Part shown: positions 1 through 12,200 of the stretch, in pieces | Numbering within the stretch: position 1 is the stretch's first letter | Layout: each line of letters begins with the position of its first letter | NCBI GenBank assembly: GCA_027943335.1 | Contig: BSBK01006432.1 | Span: 592,001-656,000, forward strand | Length of the DNA stretch: 64,000 bases | From: Chamaecyparis obtusa | Taxonomy: Eukaryota > Streptophyta > Pinopsida > Cupressales > Cupressaceae | Reading direction: 5' to 3' | Notes under the pieces: model-generated | Told to the model about the DNA's origin: nothing | Seen by the model: the letters and a program-made list of their open reading frames with translations, nothing else | Database searches by the model: none | Program-made: the position numbers and the translations under genes

Positions 1-310
1 GGATGTAGTTTAAAGGCCTCGAGGATACCCAAAAAATTAGAAATGAAGTTTGATGAGAATAGAATGTCTGTGATAGATAAAAGATCATGTGATTGACATG
101 ATGAAGGCTAGGAGGACCCATTTCTATATCCTACCTAGAAATTAGAGTCATAGAAGAGGGGAATTAAGGAGAACCCTTAGGATCCTAACCCTAATTTCAC
201 CCAGGACATACAAGTGCATCCTAAATGCAGGCTTATCATGATAAATGCACTGAAAGAGGGTGTTAAACCTATCCAAATGGAAGTGCTTCCATTTTAAGAT
301 GATACATCTA
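1..310. other. Unassigned sequence left of element A
   Basis: No coding region or recognisable motif. It lies where the first part of the element A 5' LTR should be, but it does not match the corresponding part of the 3' LTR (6499-7228). It may be a different LTR subtype, a rearrangement, or flanking DNA next to a truncated LTR. Confidence 0.4.
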
Positions 311-803
311 CATACAGTGCAAACTGAAGGATCAGGTACTGAGACATTCTAGCCAATGTATCAGGGTAAATCTCTTAATTGAGTAGTCCTAATAGACTTT
401 TTGTAATCTCTTAACCGAGTGCTTACTTTATTGTAAGTTTCAAATCTTTTTACAAGGTAGACTGTATAAGTCTTTTAGCTTTTAATAGAGTAGATCCCTC
501 ATAGGGTAGATCAAGTTTTGATCAAATTTTGTAAGCCCTAACAAGAAAATTTATTATTGTAGTAGTGAAGATTTGTGGGTGTCATCCCCACCCCAGTTTT
601 ACCTTTCAAGGGTTTCTGGGTAACCAAAATCTTTGTGTTTTGAATGTTTTCATGGATAATGTTTTAGTTTGTTAGTCATTTGATTATGTTCAAAATGGGT
701 GATGCTATACAAAAGTTTTATTCATATGTGAATGGTTTAGTAGGTGATTTCTAATTCACCCCCCCACCTCTCAGTATCACTTTTCCCAATTATATTTCCA
801 ACA
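311..803 (+). repeat. Element A 5' LTR, 3' portion only
   Basis: This matches 7229-7718 almost base for base and ends in TTCCAACA just before the primer binding site. Homology to the 3' LTR stops abruptly near 311, so about 730 bp of the expected LTR are replaced or missing. Confidence 0.85.
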
Positions 804-805
804 AT

Positions 806-820
806 TGGTATTAGAGATGC
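806..820 (+). other. Primer binding site of element A
   Basis: TGGTATTAGAGATGC lies two bases after the LTR end. It is a mutated form of TGGTATCAGAGC, the site complementary to the 3' end of initiator methionine tRNA that primes minus-strand synthesis. The intact form is present in the other elements at 16071, 35177, 60581-60593 (minus) and 62125. Confidence 0.8.
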
Positions 821-867
821 AAGGTTTCTCATAAGAAGTCTAACCACTTGAAGAAAAAGATCTTTAG

Positions 868-2190
868 ATGGAAGTTTATAAACTGGGAAAGGTCATAGAG
901 AATCAAAAGATTGATGTACAATTGGCATTACAACAATTGGAAGCAACTAGAGGCAAACTGAAGAAATCCTTGAGCAAAAGAAGAGAAATTGCTATTCAAA
1001 AAAATGAATCACACTATCAAGAAGAAGATACCACTGGATTATTTGAAAATGGAAATACTACAGAAATTGATAAAGCCATAAAAGAGCTACTAGAGAAGAA
1101 TACCATACTGAATGATGACATCAGGAATCTAAAGAGAGAATAGGAGATTCAATCTGTTAGACTTTGTGAAGTTGTTGAATAAAAAAAGAAAGCTGAAGAT
1201 GACAAGATAATGGCTGAAGAAGACAAAAGACAAATGGCAATGAGACTAGATGAAAGGACAAGTGACATGCAGAGGTTGACAAATAATCAACTAGCCATGG
1301 TAAATCAACTACTGCTGGTTAATCAAGAGTTGGGTAGAAAAGATATGGAAACCAACCAATTGAGATCTAAGAATGATCAATTAAAGCATGAACTTAGAAC
1401 TTAAAAGGAAATCAATGAAAGCATGAACAAACCTAATGAAGCTGCAAAATATTTTGAAGAACTATTAAGGTCACCTAGAAGATTTGATGATAGATTTAGA
1501 CTTGGACTAAATGAACATGCTTCATCTATTGTATAAGGAGAATCATCAAAGAATGAAGAACAAAAGAATGCAAAACCAAAGAACAACAAGCCCACATGCC
1601 ATCACTGTGGAAAGCCAGGACATACAACCAACATATGCAAAAATAAACATGGTAAGTTTGTATCTAAACCAAAGTTCAATGGACATTGCTTTAACTATAA
1701 GAAACATGGACATCAGGCACATGAATGTAGGTCTAAGGTCAGTTACCCACCTACTTCACCTAAGTTTCAAGGCAATTGTTTCAACTATCAGAAGTATGCG
1801 CATAGAGCATTTGAATGCAGGTCTAAACCAAGATGGTCATCAAATGATCAAACTAAGTCACCTGCAAAGAACAACTCATACAACTAGGATTACAATACAT
1901 GGTACCATTGTCATTATTGTTGAAAGTATGGACACATTGGAGAAAATTGCATGAAGACTCATTTTAGAGGAAAATCCAAAAGCTGGATGATTGGAAGCAT
2001 GGTGTGTTACAAATGTAATAAGATAGGTCATCTTAAGAAAGGCTGTAGATCACCTATGCCAAGTAATAATCCGAATCAGAATGAAGGTATCCGAGAAAAA
2101 TTGAAAAACTAGATGGATAAGACATGGAAGAAGAAAGAAGAAGGAAGCACTAGTGAAACTGGCACATCCGAGGTCACCCAATCCGATTGA
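868..2190 (+). pseudogene. Gag-like coiled-coil and zinc-knuckle protein of element A
   Basis: One frame of about 440 codons runs from the ATG 48 bases after the primer site to a TGA at 2188. It is broken by about seven stops but no frameshift. The first ~180 residues are charged and heptad-like, so probably coiled coil. From 1597 there is a row of about five CCHC zinc knuckles: the first (CHHC..GH..C) and last (CYKCNKIGHLKKGC) are intact, while middle ones have Cys changed to Tyr or contain a stop. This fits a nucleocapsid that binds element RNA. The usual copia Gag capsid domain (UBN2) is not recognisable between primer site and knuckles, and the minus-strand relative at 59363-60536 lacks it too. 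No protease follows. Confidence 0.7.
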
Positions 2191-2386
2191 TCAGGTGATC
2201 ATACTTCTTCTAATTAAGCATAAAAGGTATGTTCGGAACTGAACATTACAAAGCTTTATTTTACATCAGTTCCTAACATAAAGATTGAGTAGAAGTCCAA
2301 ATCTGCATAATTAAAGATGCATTAGGACACATCTGAGCAAAATAGAAAATTTCTTTTGATGTCGAGTGATAGTATTCTAATTGAGA

Positions 2387-2578
2387 TATCAACATATGCT
2401 GAGCACCTATTATGGCCGAGATGCTATAGGTACCAAGCTATATCATAACGGTTATTTTGACCGAGTATATGTTAACTGAGGTTAGCATGAGTTAGCCGAG
2501 ACAATTGTATTCCACTTTCAAAATTTTGTACAGAGCATTTATGAGGCCCTAACTTCACTTTTCAGAATCTATAAAGTA
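2387..2578 (+). promoter_or_regulatory. Possible internal promoter upstream of ORF2 (element A)
   Basis: The 580-bp gap between gag and ORF2 has no coding potential. It carries TATCAACATATGCTGAGCAC at 2387-2406, which recurs with two transitions in the 3' LTR at 6731-6750. A TATA-like CTATAAAG lies at 2569-2576, about 195 bp before the ORF2 ATG. A copy of an LTR sequence plus a TATA box suggests separate transcription of ORF2. This is inference. Confidence 0.35.
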
Positions 2579-2770
2579 GAAAGTTGTCATTCATTTCATT
2601 TCACCTAGCGATTTGAGATTTCTTTGAGCGATAGCAAGCGTGATCAATCAGTTTATCTAGCCGATTCTGAATCTCTACAGTGTGTCGTCGGCAAAAATCA
2701 TTTGCAGGATACTTACGAGAAAAAGGTACATACCGAGCAAACATTTCTTTGCAAAATTTTATAATTTGAA

Positions 2771-5700
2771 ATGGCATCATCATTTTCTACAATGAAGAAA
2801 TAAGGGATGAAGGTTTTCAATGTGCAATTGGTAAGGAATGAGGTTTGCAAGCCATGAATCTTTAAGACAATTTTAGAATCTGTGATTAAAGGAGATTTGA
2901 ACGAAGCCCTATCTTCGATTCTAGAAAATGTGCTGATGATGAATGACATTAGGTCATGTTATATGTGTAAAATTGGGGAAATCAGAGATTACGAGATCAA
3001 GGAGGCATATGACAAGTTATGTGTCAACGGAGTGTTGAAGCTGGAGTATAAATCAGGTGCCGAGCAAGGGTTAGTGCATGCCCTAGATTTACCATAGAAT
3101 TTTAAGGTTGAATGGATAAAAATTGTTTTGAGTCGAGTACAAAACATGCAACTATGGCTGGAAGATGGACCAGTGAAGATAACGAAGGAAATGATCCAAT
3201 GAGTCATTGGTTACCCTTTGATTCAAGGGAAACGAACAATGAAGTGTTCGAGAAAAGAGGAGATATAGGCAAACACACAAGCCATATGGAACAAATGAGG
3301 TATGATGATCTCTACCATTATGGATTCAGAGATTGACTTTGTTGTTAGGGTTATCTCGCACAAGTTCTACCAATCTAGTCGGTTGGATAGTGTCCCCTGT
3401 ATGGCAGTGGACCAGGTATGGAAAATCATTAAGAAAGGGCACACGTATGATCTTGTTGAGCTCTAGTTGACTTAGCTTGCCGAGAACCTCAACTCAATCC
3501 AGACTACAAAGAACTCAATGTGTAAGTTTGGCTCTTTGTTAATCTGCCTATTCTTTTATGTAAAGAAGAGTTTTCCTACACATGGAGGTGTGATATGGGA
3601 TAAGAAGAAACCCATTACTGTGCAAATCAGTGAGTTCATAGGTCAGATAGGAGATGGTTTTAATGGATTAATGGACAATTATTTTGTTGAGTTTAAAAAG
3701 AAAATGAGGAAGAGGAGCAGAATCCCTGTGTCATTAGTTGACAAGTACAGTAATGATATATGTTTTCTAGTTGACACAAACTTCACTTATGCACAAGTAG
3801 TCCTTCCTAGGGTTTCATGGCTCATGCCACTACCCTATGAAATTAATATATATGAAGCTAATACTACCATCACAACCCTCTTAGCCAAAGAAATTGATAG
3901 CAAGGCACCCTATTTTGGGACATTTGAGGAAGCCAAATAAAAAATCTCTTTAGGTTTAACTGATGCAACCTTAGAGAGGAAGAGAAAGAAGATAGTAAAG
4001 AACGTAGAGAAGTATGTGAAAGAATCAGACAAGGATGCTCCACTAGAGCTGACCCAAGGTTTGGGAGAAGATGAACCGAGTGAATCAAGTGACAGTGAAG
4101 AAGAAGAAAAAGAAACTCAAGTAGAAGAGAAGAAAGGAAAGAAATTACCAATAATTGTTGAGCCTCCAACCAAGAAAAAAATACTAAAACCTAGAGTATC
4201 TTCAACACCTGTGCTGAGGCCTAGAACAAGGGGAACAACTACTGAAACTCCAAAGGTATCCCCTGTTTCCAGTAAGCAAAAACCTGCACAACCTAAGGCC
4301 ATGCCGAGTAAAGGGAACAAAAGACCGAGAAGGAAACTTGTATTGGTACAAGAAGATGATGAGGAAACTAAAAGCAATGAAGAGGTGAAGAAGGAGATTG
4401 CACTACAAGATGCTAAATCCACTATGGATGAAATATGCCACAAGATCAAAAACTTTGTAGGAGTGGATGACTTGAAAGAGTTGAAATTTGGAAGTTTGAG
4501 TATAGGAGAGAAAGAGAAAGTAGAAGATGCTATTCTTGAAATGCTTTGTACTTTCAAGATGTTACCCATTCAGTTGGAGAATCAAATCCCAAAGGAGCTA
4601 AGCAATAGGGTTGCACAAAAATGGGAATATGCCTTGAATACTAAAAAAAAAAATAAGGGAGAGCACTCTAGCACAAGTGGAGTCAAGTCTCACCCCTGCC
4701 AACATCAGAAAAATTGTGGAGAAATACTGAGCAAAATTTGATCCTAAGCTTAGAGCTTATCTAATCCTTCAACACAAGGTTGAGGATGTAGTATAGGAAA
4801 GTATCAAAATTTGGAAAATAATATATGGATTGTTGATTGACAAAATTGAAGGTGCTAGTACATCTAAGGATGTCGAGCCTGAAATAGAACAAAGTGTAAA
4901 TGAATCATCTATTCCAAAGATAGAAGCTCCTAAGGTAGAAGAAACACAGAAGGAATCTGAAGTGCACATTGTAGATATCACAGAGGACACACTAGTTAAG
5001 AATCCTATATTAACTGAGGAAGATATACATGCTGAGAAAATAAAAGATACATCTTTGCCTGGGAGTAACCCAGTACTCTTGCAAGTCAAAGCTTATCCGA
5101 AAATTGATGGGACACCAACTGGTAACACTACCCCCACCAAATCTAAAGTTGTTACAGTTGATCTATTAGCTGGTACCAGTACTACCGAGGAACCAGAGAA
5201 GCTGACACTAGTTACTCAACCAACATCTGCCAAGGAGATTCACCAGGAGAAAGAGGAAAAGACAACAGAAAAAGTTACTAGTTCTTATGTGGAGGATAAG
5301 GGAACTAAGGGAAACCAAGGAAAAGACAAATTCAATGAGGTGCAAGAGCCTACAGAACAAGAAGCAATACAAGATCTTGTACAGATGCCGAGTGGGAGCA
5401 CACTGAAGAGAGCACACAAGCAGAAAATGGAAGTCTTCTCACCAGAGGTAACCATTGATGAAGTTATTACTATTCCTAAATGGGATACTGATAACTTATC
5501 TTATGAGAAAATGCAAATATTGAAAGATTTATTGTTGAGGAAAAGCAGACAAGAAGAATTGAGAAGAGAACATCAACATAAATAGGTTTTGTATGAAATC
5601 AAAGATATATTTAATGATGTTTATGAGTTATCAGATGTAAATAGTTCTGCTCCCATATTGGAACAACTTGTTCACATTGTTCAAAAGGTAAATAATGATG

Positions 5701-6314
5701 CCTATTGTGCCAATGATAAATTGTTTGAGTGGTTAGAAAGAAAGTTTGAGACCAAAATGATGGAGAAAGTATCTGCTGAGATAGTAGTTAAATAGGTTGC
5801 ACTTTCTACTTTGGTAGAGGAGACTGAAGAAGTCATTATCAATGCCAACTCTTTGCTCACCAAATTGTGTAATATTGAACAATTCATTGAGGAGAATCAA
5901 CGTTTGATTGATCAACTGCAACAAGAACTTAAAACCATAAGTCAGTCTTTAAGTGTTGATCTGAACCATAGTTCCAATCATTATGTCAAGATAATGCATA
6001 CTCAAGGAAAGATAGCCGAGCTGATGGCTAATGATGGAAAGATTAGATCTCACCTACTTTCTATGCAAACAATTCTAACACCTCACCTAGAGGCATTACA
6101 AAGAAAGTTGGTCAAGGCTAAAGAATTAACCAAAAGGGATCCAAATCTATCTACTGCCGAGAGTCTAATAAATCTAGCTGCCGAGCTAGAAGTGCAGTTT
6201 GAAGTGTTAACTGTTGTTGCTAGAGGATGGGAAATTGCACTACACATGGTTATGATGCTCCACAAACCATTTTTGGAGAAACATTTTGAGATCCCCACTC
6301 TAGATGACATTTAG
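2771..6314 (+). pseudogene. ORF2 of element A, unknown family with C-terminal coiled coil
   Basis: Not assigned to a named family. Starting at the ATG at 2771 (MASSFST), one frame runs to 4642. An 11-A tract at 4643-4653 then shifts the frame, and a second frame continues to TAG at 6312, giving about 1,180 codons with roughly a dozen stops. Visible parts: an N-terminal globular region (ILSRV near 3120; DKYSNDICFLVDTN and GTFEEA near 3740-3930), a long acidic/lysine-rich disordered middle (4016-4640 and 4830-5580), and a helical coiled-coil end (5811-6310). The same order and several motifs recur in the minus-strand ORF2 at 9206-12395. Its place after gag and before the 3' LTR is that of the extra (env-like) ORF of SIRE elements, but I see no signal peptide or membrane segment, so I do not call it envelope. 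It may be a structural or accessory protein. Confidence 0.65.
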
Positions 6315-6326
6315 CATGTCAAAATC

Positions 6327-6498
6327 AAGGGGGAAGTTAAATCATGACATGACAACGAGGAAGGTAACAATTGTACATTTTTGCATGTATATATCTCAGG
6401 GGGAGTATTTGAGTATTTTTACGTATACTACATATTTTTGTAAAGGAAATGTAATGTCATGACAAAGTGTTTTTGCCACTAATGTCAAAGGGGGAGAT
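6327..6498 (+). other. Polypurine tract and two upstream G-rich copies (element A)
   Basis: AAAGGGGGAGAT at 6487-6498 abuts the 3' LTR and is the expected plus-strand primer. Two similar tracts lie upstream at about 6327-6336 and 6398-6406. Repeated polypurine tracts of this kind are known in several copia lineages. No coding capacity. Confidence 0.7.
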
Positions 6499-7718
6499 TG
6501 TAGATCTCTATAGTTTTGTTGACTATTAGTGACTCACACTTAGTCATATATCTAGGCAATGATGGTCGGTCATCACTGCAACCGAGTCATTATGTAAAGG
6601 CTGAGCTATGTAATGTTTACTTACCAAGTAGTAGTACTGTCACGTAAACCTATGGTCACTATGTATTGTAGTAGTATACTGAGTCTAGTTCTACCGAGTC
6701 TTGTATACAATGATTATCGAGTGCTAGAGTTATCAACATATGCCGAGTACAGTGGATGTCAAGTATTAGAAACTGCCTTTGCCGAGTTAGCCAGAGAATG
6801 ACATAAGAGTTTGTTTTGGCATAGTGATCGAGGTAAATAGTTTTAGCTGACATCTATGTTTTGTATTTTGTCTATTGAGATAATTACAAAGATAATTACG
6901 CATCTACTTAGTAATCATTGATCCCTATGCTATACCTAGAATCAATCAGAAATTAGTAAGACTTAAGCAGCAAAAGGAATTAATCTAAGCCGTAGATCTT
7001 GAATAAGTAAAATGTTTTTATTGATGAAATAAGGTCAAGATCTAAACCCTAAAATGTAGTAGCAAGGGACAGTGAATGTGAAGGGTGTAAGTAGAAAGGT
7101 ATGATTTAGAAAAGGGAAGCATATAGAGATAGAGTTCAGTGACCGAGCTAAGCAGTGAAAGCACAGAGAAGAGATAGATCTGACAAATAAGATCAACATC
7201 ACACAGTAAAGAGAAGATCTATTATCTGCATATAGTGCAAACTGAAGGATCAAGTATTGAGACATTCTAGCCAATATATCAGGGTAAATCTCTTAACCAA
7301 GTAGTCCTAATAGACTTTTTGTAATCTCTTAACTGAGTGCTTACTTTATTGTAAGTTTCAAATCCTTTTACAGGGTAGATTGTATAAGTCTTTTAGCTTT
7401 TAATAGAGCAGACCCCTCACAAGGTAGATCAAGTTTTGATCAAATTTTGTAAGCCCTAATAGGAAAATTTATTACTACAGTAGTGAAGATTTGTGGGTGT
7501 CATCCCCACCCCAGTTTTACCCTTCAAGGGTTTCTGGGTAACCAAAATCTTTGTGTTTTTAATGTTTTCATGGATAATGTTTTAGTTTGTTAGTCATTTG
7601 ATTATGTTCAAAATGGGTGATGCTATACAAAAGCTTTATTCATATGTGAATGGTTTAGTAGGTGATTTCTGATTCACCCCCCCTCTCAGTATCACTTTTC
7701 CCAATTATATTTCCAACA
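6499..7718 (+). repeat. Element A 3' LTR
   Basis: This 1,220-bp LTR starts TGTAGATC after the polypurine tract and ends TTCCAACA. Only its last ~490 bp match the 5' copy at 311-803. It carries the 20-bp motif at 6731-6750 also found upstream of ORF2. Confidence 0.85.
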
Positions 7719-7924
7719 CATATGTACAGAGTATTACATGCATGTTCTAATATAACTTGTTAGTTTTCATTTGCAAGTGATTTGAGGTCTTGAAGCGAGA
7801 GGCAATTAGAGTTATCCTTATTTTTGTGTCAATATAACTTGTATCCCGTAGTAAGGGTTTTGAGTTAGAAATGGCTATAACTTGAACTCCCAAGAGTCTA
7901 TGCTCATGGATCTTGGAGAGATTA
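7719..7924. other. Short flank between element A and element A-prime
   Basis: 206 bp without recognised coding or repeat content. With 61656-61722 it forms the site into which A-prime inserted. The last five bases, GATTA at 7920-7924, are one side of the probable target duplication. Confidence 0.5.
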
Positions 7925-8983
7925 TGTTAGGATTGAGTAATATTGAGAGGGGGTGAATCAATATTACACAATTTAAATTAAACTTAAACCAATTCCAAAT
8001 AAACCATATGATTTCTGAAATGAAAAGAACATAAACAAATAACACATAACTCATAACACCATTATTTGTTTTTGAGGAAACCCTGGCCAAGGGAAAACCC
8101 TGGTGGGGATGGTACCCACAACTATGCACTAAAATATAATATTCCTGTTAGGAGATGTAGCCCTATTAGGAGCTGAGTATTACATAGTACAATTCCTTGT
8201 TAGAGGAATATCAACCATGTTAAAGGTATACAAAACCCCATTAAAGGTATAGTGAGCTTACAACTCTTACAATCAATACTTTAGTTACAAAGTATTCTTT
8301 AAGAATGAACAATACAAGCATCTTCTATGCTTTGATAGTCCAGTTATATCTTTCAATGTCCTCTGTCAATCTTCGATCTCGCATTTTCCATCAACCATTA
8401 CTGATATCCAAAACTCGCATCCATATCTCACATATGTCACATATTGCTTTCACAAAACATTCTTCATTTATATGTATTATGTCATTTAGTCGGCTTTCCA
8501 ATACAATGCAAAACATAATAATTAATAATGCAAATGATAAATACTAAGTCAACAATCTTGTATTACCAAAGTGTTGGCAATATATAATCTTTATCTAACT
8601 TAGCACATTACCATTCCATCTTACATTCCCTTAATCATTGCAACTGTTCATATGCTCTGTTTCATTGTTCCTATATCTTCGCATATCTTTATATCATTAT
8701 AACTTACTGATATCAATACCAAAACACAAGTGACCTTAACTAAAGGTCATATACATCCCAAAATGTCTTCCTATAAGCTTGCAAGCTATCATCTATCATA
8801 TACTGTCTTCGATGCCCAAAATAGTTATGTAGTACTTTGTAAATCTGATTCCATACTTAGTCATTTTCAAGACTGTATCTTCAATACTCATACTTACTTC
8901 ATGCAATCACCATATCATATGTGTTTCCATAAATGAAAACCCTCAAGTGCTTCATAGTGCTCTCAAAACATCACTTGCCAACA
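7925..8983 (-). repeat. A-prime 3' LTR
   Basis: It begins TGTTAGGATTGAG and ends GCCAACA on the plus strand, and matches 60596-61655 throughout. Small ORFs inside it are chance. Confidence 0.9.
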
Positions 8984-9205
8984 ATCTCTCCCTTTGGCAT
9001 TGATGGAAACACTTAGCAAAAAATGACTAAGTGTCCAAAACACTAACTATGCTCTTCCTTATTTTTATTTTCTATATGCATATATATATATTCCCTTTTT
9101 TTATTTACACTTTTTTATTTTTATTTTCTTCTTCTCTTCTTCTCCCCCTTTGACATCAATGGAAAAGGTATACCCAAGATTGCAAAATTTACAAAAATGT
9201 GGAAC
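8984..9205 (-). other. A-prime 3' untranslated region with polypurine tracts
   Basis: On the minus strand CCAAAGGGAGAGAT (ending at 8984) abuts the 3' LTR. A second tract, GTCAAAGGGGGAGAAGAAG, lies at about 9135-9154. The arrangement of more than one tract before the LTR matches element A. Confidence 0.7.
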
Positions 9206-12200
9206 TTAGTGCTTTCTTACTAGTTTCAGAATATCTTGGAAGGAATCTTCCAAGGTCTTCACTTCATCAATCCATGATTTGATCAACAATTTAGTGGCAT
9301 GAACTAGGCCATTTAGTGCATATGATGAAGTCTTTGCTACCTTCAATTAAGTGGGTATAGAGCTAGTCATTGAATCCCCAATCTTCTCCATCTCTGTAAG
9401 ATGTGCCTCAAGAATTGATAGCTTATGAGTGATTAGATTCTTCAATAAAGAAAATCTTGTCATTACTCTCCCTTTCTCTATATCCAATACATTCATCTTA
9501 TTGACAATCTTCAATGCCTATTTGTCCATCTCCAATATAGTTTGTGAGGAGGTCTCACAACTATCCATCATACTATCTAAAGTAGCCCTATCCTTAGCTA
9601 TTATATCATCAATATTCTGAATGTTTCTAAGAGGGTTAATGCAATAGCTATACAACTTCCTTGTGCAACACAATGTATAGCCTTAGATGTAGTTGTTCTT
9701 AGAATGCCCAAGTCCCATGAAATAGACTGGCATACTTCCTTCAACTTTTTCTCTAAATATCTCTTCTCTGCCTTCTCCTCTGCGATCTTCACTAGATACT
9801 CATAATGACTATCAAAGTTATCTAATGCCATGTTAAGGTTCTCAACATCATATTTTTCTTGAAATACAAGAGGTATAGGGAGTATTTTGTTCACTGTATC
9901 AACTGCCCTAGTAATTACCTTAACCTTCTTGTCTCCTTTTTGTTCTGACCTTTCTTTTTCCTTAGAAAATTCCATGAAGGATAATCTCATCAATACATCT
10001 GCATCCATGTTCTCAACATCAGTGCTCACAGGTTTGTCCACACTTGCCAACAATAAAGTGGTGGAAGTATCAGGTTCTTGCTTGATCTCAATTCTTGTCT
10101 CTTCTTCTTTACCTATCCCTATATCATCTCTCTTTTCTTCCTCTTGTTGTTCTTCCTTTTCCCATCCTTCTTTCTATTCTTCTTCTTCTTTCTGATCTTT
10201 GCCTTTATGTCCTTCTTCTTCTTCTGTCACCACACTATCCATGTTTCCTTGAAAAGGATTTCCCTCATCAAGTGTAGTGTCAAGTGTTATAGACATACCA
10301 GCAATAAATAAGTATGGTTGCTTGTCAACATTTACTTTGATTCCTTGTATGATGTCCTCGACTGACTTAGAGCTTTCTCTCCTATAGATGTGGGATTGGT
10401 AGCCTTAGGAGGTGAATTTTTCTCAGGCATGTCTCTCATTAGTATTTGATACAGTGCCTTCTATGTATCCTCAATGACTTCATCATATTTCCTATCCATT
10501 ATCATCACAAGTTTGGTTATTGTTCTCAATAAAGGTTTGAGCTCCTTGATTATCTTCTCTCTTTCATGTATAGATACTATAGGCAACATGTCCTCAATAG
10601 CTTTGTTTCTTATTGCCTAATCTTTAGTTTGTGCCATTTGTTTCCTGATTTCTAACTTGCCATACAAGTCTTTAGGTATACTGACTTCAATTTCTAGTAG
10701 ATTCTTCTTGTATACAAGTAGGTGTTCAATCACCATGTCTTTTATCACTGATTGATTGTCAGAATCATACCTTTCATAATACATGTTCAATGTTTTTAAG
10801 TTTCCATCTCTTATTATCCTTTTATGTAGTATTTTTATGTTTGGTTTCCAAAGGTTTTCTACTTTCTTTTGTTCTACTTTCTCTTCTTTCTTCTTTGCTA
10901 CCTTATCTTCTTTCTTTTCATCATCTTTCTTCTTGGTTTCAACCTCAACATTTTGTCTCTTAGGGCTATTGGGTTGGGTTTTTCTAGTGGATCTCCTAGG
11001 TGTGCTCACAGGTGCATCTTGTGCTATCTTCTCAGGAGTGATAGATAGATCAATTATATTAGAAGTAGTACTTGTTATGTTCTCTACTTCAGAAGGTGTA
11101 GTGGCTTCAAGTCTCATACTTGCCAATCCAGAGGTTCCTTCTATCATCTTAGTCCTTATACCTTTTAGTTCTTTTGTCATCCCGACCTTCATTGCCATAT
11201 CATCAACCATCTTCCCTATATTCCTTTTCCTTGTGCCCTTTTCATGTTCTTCTCTAACTTTAGCTGAATTTTCTTCATAAGTTCCCCATCTCTCTTCAGA
11301 TGTGTCAACTTCAGAGGCTAAGACATATTCTGTCTGCATTAAAAGAACTTTAGAACTAACCTCATATCCCATGGGGTAACACCATTTATTCCTAGGCTCA
11401 ACTGCTTCAAAGCATACACAATTAGTTTCAACCATGAAACAGAATGTATCCTTATATCTTTCAACCAATTCCTCAGGGATTATGTATCTTTCTTTCATTT
11501 TCCTTTGTAGGATTTTGATCATAGAAAATAACTCACCATCTACCCATGTATTGTTCTATCTTCGATAGCTCTTTGATATCTAAATACCAGTGGGTATGTT
11601 GTCCTTCCATGCCCTAGGGTGCATTCCAAGAAACTTATGCTCAATATGAATGTACATATGAACTAGTAGTGAGACAAATCTAAATGCTTTAGATTTATCC
11701 TTCTTAATTATCTTTACATTCTCCAAAAATTATTGTGCCAGAATCTCGCATAGATTATACTTGGTGTTTTCTTTCACCATTCTATAGGACATCATTATGA
11801 CTCCTATTGATACTGAATTAGGTTTGTTGCTATAGTATAGCTTGTATCCTAGAAGCATTGCAACTAGTCTTACATCTTGTTGGAATATGTCATTGACATT
11901 CATAGCTTGCTTATCCCATTTTGAATGAGTTAGGGTTTCAACTTATTTCTTTATGTTTTTCTCTACCATAGGGATAGCTCTAGTGTTATCTAGTCCAGTT
12001 ATGTCATGAATCAATTGACTACATATCTTCACAAGCTAATCTCCTATCCAAATAAATTGATCATTAACTCTACTAAGTATTATTTAAAACCATTGTGTTT
12101 AGCTGAATTCATTCAAGAGGGTTAAATTTATGATGGATAGATCATCTAAGTGTTTGAACTCATCCTTCATTTTTCCATCAGATTCAATCATCTCATCTAT

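Larger units (their letters stand above)
311..7718 (+). mobile_element. Element A: pol-less copia-like LTR retrotransposon
   Basis: Seen: a direct repeat (311-803 and 7229-7718), a methionine-tRNA-type primer site right after the first copy, a polypurine tract right before the second LTR, and two reading frames between them. The first frame is a Gag-like coiled-coil/zinc-knuckle protein and the second is a long ORF of unknown function. No protease, reverse transcriptase or integrase is present, so any movement would need enzymes in trans. Inference: the LTR ends in a TTCACCCCCC-type stretch and the primer site follows at once, which resembles the SIRE/Maximus branch of Ty1/copia. The lineage is not proved because pol is missing. 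The 3' flank begins CATAT; the matching 5' duplication cannot be tested. Confidence 0.8.

Noticed and set aside
2771..6314. ORF2 as an envelope-like protein
   Set aside because: Position fits, but no signal peptide, transmembrane segment or fusion-like stretch is visible.
10783..11280. Plus-strand 165-codon ORF
   Set aside because: Shadow of the Lys/Glu-rich minus-strand ORF2; composition is the mirror of that low-complexity stretch.
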